A stretch of DNA of 44,701 nt, taken from NCBI GenBank assembly GCA_028708215.1, contig JAQVZL010000006.1:1-44701 (forward strand). The letters are read 5' to 3'. The position numbers and the translations under genes were made by a program. Numbering within the stretch: the stretch's first letter is position 1; each line of letters starts with the position of its first letter. This DNA comes from Bacteroidales bacterium (GTDB taxonomy: Bacteria > Bacteroidota > Bacteroidia > Bacteroidales > UBA932). The notes below the pieces were generated by a model. The model ran no database searches and was not told where the DNA came from. It saw only the letters and a list, made by a program, of their open reading frames with translations. Below, in pieces: positions 33,436-42,445 of the stretch.

Positions 33436-35048
33436 ACTTTTTGACCATTAACAAAGGTCATTGTTACTTTAATATCTGGAATCTCTTTTCCAGGAGCTGT
33501 CATAATATCTTTATCTAAGACAACAAAGTCTGCAAACTTACCTGGTTCTAAGCTACCCTTTAGGTTCTCTTCAAAAGAGGCTTTTGCTGCCCAAATAGTC
33601 ATAGACCTCAATGTCTCTTCTTTTGTCAATGCATTTTCCATTTGGAACCCTTCTGAAGGGACAAAATCTAAATTCTTCCTATATACGGCAGAATGAAAAG
33701 TATACATAGGGTTAACTGCCTCTACAGGAAAATCTGTACCAGAAGGAAGCCACCCAACTTGGTCTAGAAGCTCCTTATAAATATATGCACTCTTCAACCT
33801 CTCTCCTACTCTTTCATCTGCCCAAAGCATATCTGAAGTTGCGTGTGTTGGTTGTATAGAAGGTACTATTGAATATTTACCAAAAAGAGGGACATCTTCG
33901 GGTGCAATAATCTGGGCATGCTCAATTCTCCAACGTCTATCATTTCCAGGCTCCAAAAACTTAGCGTATGTATTTAGGGCTTGCCTATTTGCAGCATCAC
34001 CTATACAGTGCATAGAAACTTGAAAATTATGATTATAAGCCCATTTGCACAATCTATCGAACTCCTCTTGAGCAATAACCGAAATCCCTTTGGTAGTGCT
34101 CTTATCTGAATATGGCTCCAACATTAAGGCACCCCTTGAGCCTAATGCACCATCGGCAAATAATTTAATTGAAGATATTTTTATTCTACCATTATTGTAA
34201 GGTTCAGTAAATCTCTCTAAGTTTTCCTGACTTGGAGTAAGTGCCAGGTTTGTTCTTATTTTAAGATCTCCATTATTATTAAGCTTTTCAACAACCTTAA
34301 TTAGAGAGAGAGAGCCTCCTGCATTTGTTACAGATGTCAAACCATTTTTAAAGCACTCCTCTTGTGCTATAAGAATCATATCTGCCATCTCTTGCTCTGT
34401 TGGCTCTGGTAGAACAGATTCGAACCTCTCTGCTGTATTCTCAAGAAATACTCCTTTAAATTTATTACCCTCCATTATTGCCTCCCCCTCTGGAATTGAA
34501 GAGTCTCCAGGAGTAATTCCAAGTAACTTTATTGCTACATCGTTTACAATAACAGCATGGTAATCTATCCTAAAAAGCACCACTGGAATATCTGGAAAAA
34601 GTTCGTTTAGTTTTCCATTACTAGGAAACTCATCACTGCCCCATAATGTTTGATCCCAACCATCACCTGCAAGGAAAGATGGTTTAGAGTGGTCATATCT
34701 CTCTTTTAACCTTTCCAAAATCTCTTCAAAAGAGGAGGCCTCTTTAAGGTCTACTCTTGAGAGAGCTACTCCCAACATAGAGAGATGGCAGTGAGCATCA
34801 TTAAAACCCGGATAGAGAGGCGCTCCTTCTAAATCAAGAACCTCGCTAGCCCTATAGTTGGCAATTATATAATTATCTTCCCCTACCTCTAAAATCTTTC
34901 CATCTTTAACTGCAATTGCAGAACAGGTAGAGAACTCTTTATCTACAGTATAGCCCTTGGCATTTATAATTAAAAAATCGGCCTTTTGTTTCATCTCACA
35001 ACTAGTTAAAAAGGACATAATAAATAGTCCAAAAACAATCTTTTTCAT
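33417..35048 (-). CDS. Amidohydrolase-family (YtcJ-like) lipoprotein
   Basis: 543 residues. A lipobox FLTSC (C17) follows a short signal peptide, so the enzyme is anchored outside the cytoplasm. The amidohydrolase-3 fold is marked by NDAHCHLSMLG, the SMHCIGDAANRQAL segment, RRWRIEHAQII, and SGTDFPVEAVNP, which carry the metal ligands. The C-terminal LEPGKFADFVVLDKDIM is the usual composite-domain ending. Relatives act on formamides and other amides; the substrate is unknown. The gene converges with and overlaps upp at its 3' end. Confidence 0.9.
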   Translation of the reverse strand: MKKIVFGLFIMSFLTSCEMKQKADFLIINAKGYTVDKEFSTCSAIAVKDGKILEVGEDNYIIANYRASEVLDLEGAPLYPGFNDAHCHLSMLGVALSRVDLKEASSFEEILERLKERYDHSKPSFLAGDGWDQTLWGSDEFPSNGKLNELFPDIPVVLFRIDYHAVIVNDVAIKLLGITPGDSSIPEGEAIMEGNKFKGVFLENTAERFESVLPEPTEQEMADMILIAQEECFKNGLTSVTNAGGSLSLIKVVEKLNNNGDLKIRTNLALTPSQENLERFTEPYNNGRIKISSIKLFADGALGSRGALMLEPYSDKSTTKGISVIAQEEFDRLCKWAYNHNFQVSMHCIGDAANRQALNTYAKFLEPGNDRRWRIEHAQIIAPEDVPLFGKYSIVPSIQPTHATSDMLWADERVGERLKSAYIYKELLDQVGWLPSGTDFPVEAVNPMYTFHSAVYRKNLDFVPSEGFQMENALTKEETLRSMTIWAAKASFEENLKGSLEPGKFADFVVLDKDIMTAPGKEIPDIKVTMTFVNGQKVYSLLP

Positions 35049-35109
35049 ATTAAGTTAATCATAAGTTTCATTATATGACTAGGAAAACAAACTACACCTC
35101 TAAGACAGA

Positions 35110-36513
35110 CTAAAGCTCCTTTCTTAGACGTGCAATTGGCACATTCAACTGCTCTCTATATTTAGCAACAGTTCTTCTTGCAACTCTATATCCTTTCTCA
35201 TTTAAAACAGACACTAATTCTTCATCTGTAAGAGGTTTTCTTTTATCCTCTACATCTACACTCTCTAATAAGATATTTTTAATTTCTCTAGTAGAAACCT
35301 CCTCACCAGAGTCTGTCATTAACCCTTCAGAGAAAAAGTACTTTAAAGGATAAACTCCAAAATGAGTTTGAATGTACTTGCAATTTACAACCCTAGAAAT
35401 AGTTGAAATATCTAAATTTGTCATTTCTGCTATATTCTTTAATACCATAGGCTTAAGCTTACTCTCGTCGCCTTCAATGAAAAACTCACTTTGAAATTCC
35501 AAAATAGCATTCATAGTGTTATTAAGAGTATTATGGCGCTGCCTAATTGCCTCTACAAACCACTTTGCCGAATCTAACTTCTGCTTAACGAAAGTTGCAG
35601 CCTCCTTTCCAGACTTATCGTTATTGGCAGATTTCATTAAAATATCGGCATATCTTCTATTAATCCTTAACTCAGGAACAGAAAATCTTGGCATAGTCAT
35701 AACTAATTCCCCATCTTTATAGTCCAATAAGAAATCTGGAACAATCTGCTGCGCTTGCTCTGTATAGGAATCGTCTATCTGACCACCAGGGCGAGGGTTC
35801 AATCTAACAATCTCTTCTATAGCATCTCTTAACTGATCTTCAGATAAAGAGAGCTTGGTCATTATCTTTTCATAATGCTTTTTAGTGAACTCAGCAAAAT
35901 GACTCTGTAAAATTGTTTTTGCTAGCTCAACAGATGGAGAGCTTTCTTTTAGTTTAATCTGTATTAGCAGACACTCCTTAAGATTCCTTGCACCTATACC
36001 AGCAGGTTCAAACTCCTGAATTTTCATAAGAATAGCCTCTAGCTCCTTTTCGTTAGTATCAATGCCTTGCCTAAAGGCAATATCATCTACCAACGATTCT
36101 AAGTCTCTTCTAAGATAACCATCGTCGTCTAAACTGCCAATTAGAAAACCAGCAATAGATTTTGAACGACTATCCATCTGGCTATAGCCTAGTTGAGTTT
36201 CTAAACTTTGGTAGAAACTCTCCTTTACAGAAAACACATTATACTGAGGCTTTAAATCTTTCCCTTGATTATTAACATAGAGCTTATAAGAGGGTATCTG
36301 ATCTTCTGAACTATAGTCACTTAAAGAGACATCCCCTGTGGTTTCGTCTTGCTCTTCTCCATCTGTAGCTTCATCAAGTACTGGGTTCTCTTCCAGCTCT
36401 TTCTTGATTCGCTGTTCTAACTCCATAGTAGGGAGCTCCAATAACTTGATAGTCTGTATCTGAAGAGGAGATAGTTTCTGCTGTAATTTTTGTTGTAATC
36501 CCTGTTTTAACAT
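35110..36513 (-). CDS. rpoN: RNA polymerase sigma-54 factor
   Basis: 467 residues. Region I (activator-responsive) is the N-terminus LQQKLQQKLSPLQIQTIKLLELPTMELEQRIKKELEENPVLDE, followed by an acidic region II. The core-binding domain contains LNPRPGGQ, and the C-terminus has the RpoN box ARRTVAKYRE at 445-454, which reads the -24 element. All parts are intact. It needs an AAA+ activator, none of which is in this window. A sigma-54-type promoter is found here at 16755. Confidence 0.97.
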   Translation of the reverse strand: MLKQGLQQKLQQKLSPLQIQTIKLLELPTMELEQRIKKELEENPVLDEATDGEEQDETTGDVSLSDYSSEDQIPSYKLYVNNQGKDLKPQYNVFSVKESFYQSLETQLGYSQMDSRSKSIAGFLIGSLDDDGYLRRDLESLVDDIAFRQGIDTNEKELEAILMKIQEFEPAGIGARNLKECLLIQIKLKESSPSVELAKTILQSHFAEFTKKHYEKIMTKLSLSEDQLRDAIEEIVRLNPRPGGQIDDSYTEQAQQIVPDFLLDYKDGELVMTMPRFSVPELRINRRYADILMKSANNDKSGKEAATFVKQKLDSAKWFVEAIRQRHNTLNNTMNAILEFQSEFFIEGDESKLKPMVLKNIAEMTNLDISTISRVVNCKYIQTHFGVYPLKYFFSEGLMTDSGEEVSTREIKNILLESVDVEDKRKPLTDEELVSVLNEKGYRVARRTVAKYREQLNVPIARLRKEL

Positions 36514-36532
36514 ATATCTTGGAGCATTTATG

Positions 36533-36540
36533 CAAAGATA
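36533..36540 (-). promoter_or_regulatory. Putative -7 box for rpoN
   Basis: Minus-strand TATCTTTG lies 19 bases before the rpoN ATG. No -33 TTG at proper spacing. Confidence 0.4.
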
Positions 36541-36601
36541 TGATTTTTATTTAACTTCGCACTTGATAACCTTCCTAAAAAGAGAGTGAGTACCTTTCAA
36601 T

Positions 36602-37405
36602 ATGAAGATAGACGTAGAAAATGTAATAAAGAGCAAAAACCCTGACCTACTAAGAGTTATACCTAGATTCTTACTCAAATGGGTTGAGAAACTAATTCAT
36701 CAAGATGAACTTAATACCCTCCTTAAAGAGTCTGGGCATCTCAAAGGCGCCAAGTTTGCAACAGCTGCTCTTGAAAAATTCAACATAACCTACACAATTC
36801 ATGGCCTAGATAGTTTAGATAAAACAAAACGTTACATAATTGTATCTAATCATCCATTAGGAGGGTTAGATGGAATTATTATGATTGAACTATTTGGGAA
36901 ACTATTTAAAGAGGTACGTTTTGTAGTTAACGATTTACTCTACCATGTAGAACCCCTAAGGCCAGTTTTTATTCCTGTTAATAAGTATGGCAGGCAAAGT
37001 GTACAGACAGCACAAATGATTCATGAAAGCTATGAGTCAGACGCTCAAATATTGTACTTTCCTGCTGGTCTTTGCTCTAGGTTAACAAAAGGGAAAATAG
37101 AAGATTTAGAGTGGAAAAGAAGTTATATAAATCAAGCTATCAAATATGAAAGAGATATACTACCTCTTTTTTTTGAGGGTAAAAACACACCTCTGTTTTA
37201 CAAAATAGCTAATCTCCGCAAAAAAATAGGAATTAAGTTTAATTATGAAACAGTTCTTTTACCTCGCGAAATGTTTAAAAAGGAAAACTCCCAATTCAAT
37301 ATTTTTATAGGGGAACCTATAACACACCAACAGCTTTCCAAAGAGAAAACAGTTAAAGAGTGGAATAAAATAATACGGGATAGAGTCTATTCATTTAATA
37401 AATAA
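36602..37405 (+). CDS. glsA: PlsC-type acyltransferase, candidate glycine-lipid O-acyltransferase
   Basis: 267 residues. The acyltransferase signature is VSNHPLGGLDGIIMIELFG, with His and Asp five residues apart as in the hemolysin-like branch of the family. RPVFIPVNKYGRQS and LYFPAGLCSRL are further motif regions. It ends two bases before a GNAT-type N-acyltransferase gene. In Bacteroides the glsB/glsA pair (N-acylation then O-acylation of glycine) makes glycine lipids, and both the families and the pairing fit, although the order here is acyltransferase first. The role is by analogy; phospholipid acylation cannot be ruled out. The gene is divergent from rpoN. Confidence 0.72.
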   Translation: MKIDVENVIKSKNPDLLRVIPRFLLKWVEKLIHQDELNTLLKESGHLKGAKFATAALEKFNITYTIHGLDSLDKTKRYIIVSNHPLGGLDGIIMIELFGKLFKEVRFVVNDLLYHVEPLRPVFIPVNKYGRQSVQTAQMIHESYESDAQILYFPAGLCSRLTKGKIEDLEWKRSYINQAIKYERDILPLFFEGKNTPLFYKIANLRKKIGIKFNYETVLLPREMFKKENSQFNIFIGEPITHQQLSKEKTVKEWNKIIRDRVYSFNK

Positions 37406-37407
37406 TT

Positions 37408-38364
37408 ATGGAACCAGTAATTAAACCAGTAGATAGAAAACTCATAATTGAGGAACTTCACAACGATAAATTCATTAGAAACACTCGTAAAGGTGATAAC
37501 AAAATATATGAAATAACAGCACATGACTCCCCACACACCATGCGTGAAATTGGAAGGTTAAGAGAGATCTCTTTTAGACTAGGCGGTGGAGGAACAGGAA
37601 AATCTATAGATATAGATGAGTTTGATACTAGCTCTCAAAACGCCTATAAACAGCTTATAGTTTGGGATCCAAAAGATCAAGAGATATTAGGTGGGTACAG
37701 ATATATACAATGCTCTGGGCTAGAGGTGAAACATATGGCAACAAGTGAGCTCTTCACTTTTTCAGATGAATTTAAAAATGAGTATATGCCATTTACTATA
37801 GAGCTAGGCAGGTCTTTTATACAACCTAACTACCAAAGCACAAATATTAGACGTAAAGGGCTATATGCTTTAGATAATCTATGGGACGGACTTGGCGCCC
37901 TAATGTTAAGGTACCCCCATATTGAATTTTTCTTTGGCAAAGTAACTATGTACTCTTCATATAACCTAAGAGCAAGAAACATTCTTCTTAACTTTCTAAA
38001 TAAATATTTTAACGACCCAGATAATCTAATAGTCCCAATCTCTCCTCTAAAATATGACTCAGATAACCCATACTACACACAACTTTTTGAACATGAAGAT
38101 TACAAAGAGTCGTATAAAAAACTCTCTAAAGAGATAAGAAATCTAGGCGAAAATATCCCACCACTAATAAACTCCTATATGAATCTCTCACCAACAATGA
38201 AGGTTTTTGGAACAGCAATTAACCACAACTTTGGAGGCGTAGAAGAGACAGGTATAATGATAAACATCTCTGAAATTTATCCCGAAAAAATAGAGAGATA
38301 CCTCTCTCCGCTAAGGAGACTAGCAGCAAGATTACATACAAAATGGTGGCAAGGAAAAAGATAA
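37408..38364 (+). CDS. glsB: GNAT-fold N-acyltransferase (hemolysin/OlsB-like), candidate glycine N-acyltransferase
   Basis: 318 residues. The central part resembles the OlsB/hemolysin-like acyl-ACP N-acyltransferases: REIGRLREISFRLGGGGTGKSIDIDEFD, QLIVWDPKDQEILGGYRY, FTIELGRSFIQPNYQ and LWDGLGALMLRYPHIEFFFGKVTMYSSY. In Bacteroides the equivalent GlsB attaches a beta-hydroxy fatty acid to glycine. The immediate PlsC-type partner upstream supports a two-step aminolipid pathway. Another amino acid head group, such as ornithine, is possible. Confidence 0.75.
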   Translation: MEPVIKPVDRKLIIEELHNDKFIRNTRKGDNKIYEITAHDSPHTMREIGRLREISFRLGGGGTGKSIDIDEFDTSSQNAYKQLIVWDPKDQEILGGYRYIQCSGLEVKHMATSELFTFSDEFKNEYMPFTIELGRSFIQPNYQSTNIRRKGLYALDNLWDGLGALMLRYPHIEFFFGKVTMYSSYNLRARNILLNFLNKYFNDPDNLIVPISPLKYDSDNPYYTQLFEHEDYKESYKKLSKEIRNLGENIPPLINSYMNLSPTMKVFGTAINHNFGGVEETGIMINISEIYPEKIERYLSPLRRLAARLHTKWWQGKR

Positions 38365-38373
38365 AAAACTCTA

Positions 38374-38904
38374 TTACAACGGAGGGAAGTTAATATCTTC
38401 TCTAACTATAAATGCCGAGGGGTAGTCTTGTTCAATTTTTTTTAACATCTTAACAGCATCAGACTTAGTTCTTAAATCACCCACAGTTACCTTAAAGTAA
38501 GGGTTATCGTAAGTTCTATAGACTCCAATAGTAGGGTAGGCTTGTGAAAAAGACTCTACTAACTCATCAGATCTAACTCTGGCATGTTGGTCGTTATTAA
38601 AAAAAATCCTTACCCTAAAACCTGGAATAGCACGTTTAGAGGCAGTTGCAATATAATTGTTGAGCAACTCTCTTGTAGTTGCTCTTTGGGTTACCTCTAT
38701 TTGCGACCCATAATAGCTGTACTCATTTATTAGCTCAATTATATCTTTATTTAGATAGGTAGAGTCCAATATAACAACTCTCTGTGGAACTACTGTATCA
38801 CCTAAAGGAACACTACTAAATGTAAAGTCGCCATTTTGAGAACTCAACCTTGCTGTAACAGCCATTAATATGAAAAGAAAACTATACTTTATAATTGTTC
38901 GCAT
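38374..38904 (-). CDS. SPOR-domain secreted protein
   Basis: 176 residues. A signal peptide ends near RLSSQ. The C-terminal part (about 95-175) is a SPOR domain: PGFRVRIFFNNDQHARVRSDELVESFSQAYPTIGVYRTYDNPYFKVTVGDLRTKSDAVKMLKKIEQDYPSAFIV. SPOR domains bind denuded glycan strands, often at the division site. It follows the LEA-type lipoprotein gene by 27 bases in the same direction. A role in division or wall turnover is inferred. Confidence 0.85.
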   Translation of the reverse strand: MRTIIKYSFLFILMAVTARLSSQNGDFTFSSVPLGDTVVPQRVVILDSTYLNKDIIELINEYSYYGSQIEVTQRATTRELLNNYIATASKRAIPGFRVRIFFNNDQHARVRSDELVESFSQAYPTIGVYRTYDNPYFKVTVGDLRTKSDAVKMLKKIEQDYPSAFIVREDINFPPL

Positions 38905-38931
38905 TTTATTAAATTATAAATTATTGAAAAT

Positions 38932-39399
38932 TTAAAGCCTTCTAGCTAACTTCTCTAAAGGCATATCTTTCATCTTAAGAACTCTTCTCCTACCATTAGA
39001 GGGTCTTATAACAGCTCGCAAATCTATATTAAAGTCAGAAAACTTCCATTGAGACAAATTCAAACCCATAGAGAGCAAAGAGAGAGGGTCTACAAGATCC
39101 ATTCTAAATGTCATATTGTTCACACTTATTCTATTAGCAACTACAGTGTCACATTGTATCAAAGTAATATTTGCAAAATCTACTCCCCCCCTTTTCAAAA
39201 CACCTTTAGCATCACATAAAAATAGATCTCTATTAGTTGGGTTATGCACACTAAACTCAACATCAATATCTGCAGTACTAGTATTTCGCAACTGAAAACT
39301 TTTTACTTTAATCTCTTTAAGTTCTACCTCTCCAAGCTTGGTACAACTTGTAAAAAGTAGAGATGCAAAAAGCAGAAAACCTAAAAATCTTTTCATCAT
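38932..39399 (-). CDS. LEA-2 (WHy-domain) lipoprotein
   Basis: 155 residues. The lipobox is LLFTSC (C19). The mature part has the LEA type 2 pattern: IKVKSFQLRNTSTADIDVEFSVHNPTNRDLFLCDAKGVLKRGGVDFANI, with the conserved NP..D turn and beta-rich ending. Function of bacterial members is unclear; desiccation/stress roles are known for plant LEA-2 proteins only. It heads a two-gene unit with the SPOR gene. A minus-strand TACCTTTG box (39418-39425) lies 18 bases before the ATG. Confidence 0.78.
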   Translation of the reverse strand: MMKRFLGFLLFASLLFTSCTKLGEVELKEIKVKSFQLRNTSTADIDVEFSVHNPTNRDLFLCDAKGVLKRGGVDFANITLIQCDTVVANRISVNNMTFRMDLVDPLSLLSMGLNLSQWKFSDFNIDLRAVIRPSNGRRRVLKMKDMPLEKLARRL

Positions 39400-39417
39400 T
39401 TTTATTTTGAATTATTA

Positions 39418-39425
39418 CAAAGGTA
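39418..39425 (-). promoter_or_regulatory. Putative -7 box for the LEA-SPOR unit
   Basis: TACCTTTG on the minus strand, 18 bases before the ATG. It is ten bases from the plus-strand box of miaB, so the two divergent promoters share their core region. Confidence 0.42.
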
Positions 39426-39435
39426 TAAAAAAGCA

Positions 39436-39443
39436 TATATTTG
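39436..39443 (+). promoter_or_regulatory. Putative -7 box for miaB
   Basis: TATATTTG lies 20 bases before the miaB ATG. No TTG at the usual distance. Confidence 0.42.
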
Positions 39444-39463
39444 CAGAATAATATATGTAGGTA

Positions 39464-40828
39464 ATGACAAACAAATTCTATTCCGTAAAACCTATCTTAA
39501 ACAAAAACCTCAAACAAGTATATATAGAAACTTATGGTTGCCAAATGAATGTGAGCGACAGCGAGGTGGTTTTAGCTGTTCTACAAAGCAACAATTACTC
39601 TCTATGCAAAGATATAAATAGTGCTTCACTAATATTTATTAACACCTGCTCTATAAGAGAAAATGCCGAACAGAGAATCTGGGCACGTCTAGAGTATTTT
39701 CGCTCTTTAAAGAAAAAGAAGAGAGAGCTTAAAGTAGGCATTCTAGGTTGTATGGCCGAAAGGCTAAAAGAGAAGCTCATAGATCATGGAGTTGTAGACA
39801 TTGTAGCTGGCCCAGATTCATACCGCCATCTACCAAAACTTATAGAAGGAATAACCAAAGGTGAAAAACAGATAAATACAATTCTCTCAGAAGAGGAGAC
39901 CTATGCAGACATCTCACCTATAAGGATGGACAAAAACGGAGTGAGCGCCTATATCTCTATAATGAGAGGGTGCAATAACTACTGCTCATACTGTGTTGTC
40001 CCTTACGTTAGAGGGAGAGAGAGAAGCCGAAACCCTCAAAGCATAATTAAAGAAGCAAAACAACTTTTAGAAAATGGATACAAAGAGGTAACTCTTCTTG
40101 GACAAAATGTTAACTCATACAGTTGGAACAATAGCAACCAGCACATTACATTTGCCATGCTCTTAGAAATGGTTGCTCAAATAGCCCCTTCACTAAGAGT
40201 TCGGTTTTCTACTTCACACCCAAAAGATATAGATGAATCGGTTATAAAGGCTATTGTTAAATATCCAAATATTTGCAAACATATTCACTTACCAGTTCAA
40301 TCTGGGAGCAATACTGTTCTTAAAAGAATGAATAGGAAATATACAATAGAGGAGTATTTAGAGAGAGTAAAACTAATTAAAGAGCTTATTCCCGAATGCA
40401 CCCTAAGTACAGATATAATTACAGGCTTTTCAGGAGAGAGTGAGCAAGACCACCAAGAGACTCTCTCTATTATGAAAGAGGTTGGATACTATACTGCCTT
40501 TATGTTTCAATATTCCGAACGGCCAAACACTACTGCAGCAAAAAAATATCCAGACAGTGTATCTGAACAAGATAAAAACAGAAGGTTAAATGAGATTATA
40601 GAGCTGCAGCACAAACTCTCTAAAATATCTAATAATGAAGATCTTGGCAAAACATTTGAAGTTCTTATAGAGGGAACCTCTAAACGCTCTAAAGAGGAAT
40701 TATCTGGAAGAACTTCACAAAATAAAGTTTGTATTTTCCCTGCAGGTGAACATAAAGTAGGCGACTATGTTAATGTAAAAGTTACCTCCTGTTCATTAGC
40801 AACTCTCAAAGGAGTTGCAGTTAACTAA
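39464..40828 (+). CDS. miaB: tRNA-2-methylthio-N6-dimethylallyladenosine synthase
   Basis: 454 residues. Three N-terminal cysteines for the auxiliary cluster are visible: YGCQMN, NTCSIRE and LGCMAER. The radical-SAM cluster motif is RGCNNYCSYCVVPYVRG. The STDIITGFSGE segment and a C-terminal TRAM domain (about 385-450) complete the family pattern. It methylthiolates A37 in tRNAs that read UNN codons. The MiaB rather than RimO/MtaB branch is favoured by QMNVSDSE and VVPYVRGRERSR. Confidence 0.94.
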   Translation: MTNKFYSVKPILNKNLKQVYIETYGCQMNVSDSEVVLAVLQSNNYSLCKDINSASLIFINTCSIRENAEQRIWARLEYFRSLKKKKRELKVGILGCMAERLKEKLIDHGVVDIVAGPDSYRHLPKLIEGITKGEKQINTILSEEETYADISPIRMDKNGVSAYISIMRGCNNYCSYCVVPYVRGRERSRNPQSIIKEAKQLLENGYKEVTLLGQNVNSYSWNNSNQHITFAMLLEMVAQIAPSLRVRFSTSHPKDIDESVIKAIVKYPNICKHIHLPVQSGSNTVLKRMNRKYTIEEYLERVKLIKELIPECTLSTDIITGFSGESEQDHQETLSIMKEVGYYTAFMFQYSERPNTTAAKKYPDSVSEQDKNRRLNEIIELQHKLSKISNNEDLGKTFEVLIEGTSKRSKEELSGRTSQNKVCIFPAGEHKVGDYVNVKVTSCSLATLKGVAVN

Positions 40829-40900
40829 GTAGGGAACCTTTATTTATTAACTCAATTACAAATCAAATAATTAACAATAATTTAAGATAAATTTTGCACT

Positions 40901-41311
40901 ATGACAAAAATGCGAACAACATATATAGGTGAGCTTAAAACAGAAGCAATCCATCTAAAATCTGGAAGCAAAGTTATAACCGAGGCCCCAGAAGATAATA
41001 ATGGGAAGGGCCAAAAATTTTCTCCTACAGATCTTTTTGCAACCTCTTTGGGCTCATGCATGCTCACAATAATGGGTATCTCTGCACAAGCTCACGGCTT
41101 TTCAATTGAAGGCACACGTGTAGAGGTAGAGAAAATAATGGCTGCCAATCCGCGCAGAGTATCTGAGATAAAACTAGAGATACACCTGCCTCGTAAAGAT
41201 TATACAGACAAAGAGATGAGGCTAATAGAGTCTGCAATAAAAACCTGCCCTGTAGCAAATAGCATTCACCCAGATATTGTTAAAACAATATCTTATCACC
41301 TTCCAGAATAG
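40901..41311 (+). CDS. OsmC/Ohr-family peroxiredoxin-like protein
   Basis: 136 residues. Both family cysteines are present: C53 in SLGSCMLTIMG and C116 in KTCPVAN. The fold segment FSPTDLFATSLGSCM is typical. OsmC proteins reduce organic hydroperoxides through a thiol mechanism. It lies 72 bases after miaB with no clear terminator between. Together with the superoxide reductase it is one of two apparent oxidative defence genes in the window. Confidence 0.92.
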   Translation: MTKMRTTYIGELKTEAIHLKSGSKVITEAPEDNNGKGQKFSPTDLFATSLGSCMLTIMGISAQAHGFSIEGTRVEVEKIMAANPRRVSEIKLEIHLPRKDYTDKEMRLIESAIKTCPVANSIHPDIVKTISYHLPE

Positions 41312-41322
41312 CATCACACTAA

Positions 41323-42402
41323 CTAAAAGAAAAGATAACGGCAAGTACCAACCCCAGCAACAGCAGAAGATACCAACTCTCCTGTTGGCGATACTACTTT
41401 CATTAGTGAGTTAGATGTAAAACTAACCTCGGCAGTAAAAATATTATCTGTAGAGGGGCTTACTCCCACTCCATAAAAATAGGTTCCACTAAAAAGTGTA
41501 GAGACACTACCAGAGGAGGTCTCAACAGCATAGATAGAGGAACTCTCTGCCATATAACTTGCATTAAAAACTGTATGATAGGTATATATCTTCTCTCCTT
41601 TAAAGTCTGAACTAATATAACCATCCATCCCATCTACTGGAACCTCAACTACCTTTGTTACAGCTAGAGAGTTTGGGTTTATTTGTACAATGCCTTTGTC
41701 TGGAAATGAAGCCCACAACATTAAATTGTTATCAATCACTAGATGCTTTGCTGCACCAGAAACATCTGCAGATCTTATTAGCCCTTTTGTTGACATATTA
41801 TCTGCCGTAGCATCTAACACTTTAACTCCTTCTCTGGTAGCAACAAATAAGCTACTCCCATAGAGAAGCAACCCCTCGGCATCTGTTCCAACTAAAACCT
41901 TTTTAATTAACTGCTTTGTTTGTAAATCATAAACCGCAACATAGGAGTTAGGGTATTTCCAAAATCCATCTGAGCCAACTATATAGTCATAATCCCAATT
42001 GGTAACATAAATTCTTCTATCTGTAACAACAGCAGCCCTAGGAGAAGCAAGCCCCTCTGTGATAGGGTCTGTTACAATTTTTGCCGTTCTAGAATCTACA
42101 ACCTCTATCTTATCTGGGTAGTTACATATAATGAGAGCTTGTTTATTTGGAGCCACAGCACCAGAGATAACTGTTGCACCAATAGCAACACCATTTGCTT
42201 GCTCATAAACTCTATTTTGTATACTCCCATTAGCCTCGTCGTAGAGAGAGATGCTTGCAGAGTGCTCTGTAAAGTTACCTTGATTTATAACAATAACTTT
42301 TTGGTCCATAGGAATTACCTGGTCTGTTATCTCTTTTGAACAAGCTACTAGAGAGATAGCAACTAATAGGCATACGAATAATTTAAATCCTCTTGTTTTC
42401 AT
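41323..42402 (-). CDS. BtuG-like surface lipoprotein (DUF5074/YncE-type beta-propeller)
   Basis: 359 residues. A lipoprotein signal ends at LVAC (C21), followed by SKEITDQ, which could act as an export tag to the surface. The mature chain consists of repeated beta-propeller blades of similar size, with recurring units such as ALIICNYPDKIEVVDSRTAKIV and SYVAVYDLQTKQLIKKVLVG. It lies 43 bases after btuB under the same cobalamin riboswitch. In Bacteroides, BtuG proteins with this fold and position capture B12 at the surface with very high affinity and pass it to BtuB. The assignment is from context and fold; the B12-contact residues cannot be judged here. It converges with the OsmC gene, with 11 bases between the stops. 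Confidence 0.8.
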   Translation of the reverse strand: MKTRGFKLFVCLLVAISLVACSKEITDQVIPMDQKVIVINQGNFTEHSASISLYDEANGSIQNRVYEQANGVAIGATVISGAVAPNKQALIICNYPDKIEVVDSRTAKIVTDPITEGLASPRAAVVTDRRIYVTNWDYDYIVGSDGFWKYPNSYVAVYDLQTKQLIKKVLVGTDAEGLLLYGSSLFVATREGVKVLDATADNMSTKGLIRSADVSGAAKHLVIDNNLMLWASFPDKGIVQINPNSLAVTKVVEVPVDGMDGYISSDFKGEKIYTYHTVFNASYMAESSSIYAVETSSGSVSTLFSGTYFYGVGVSPSTDNIFTAEVSFTSNSLMKVVSPTGELVSSAVAGVGTCRYLFF

Positions 42403-42445
42403 TTTGTTTATTAATATTAATTTTCTGTTAAAATATTATTGTCTA

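Noticed and set aside
35136-35152. TTGGCAC with ACTGC at -12 distance
   Set aside because: Within the rpoN coding region, and the -12 half does not match.
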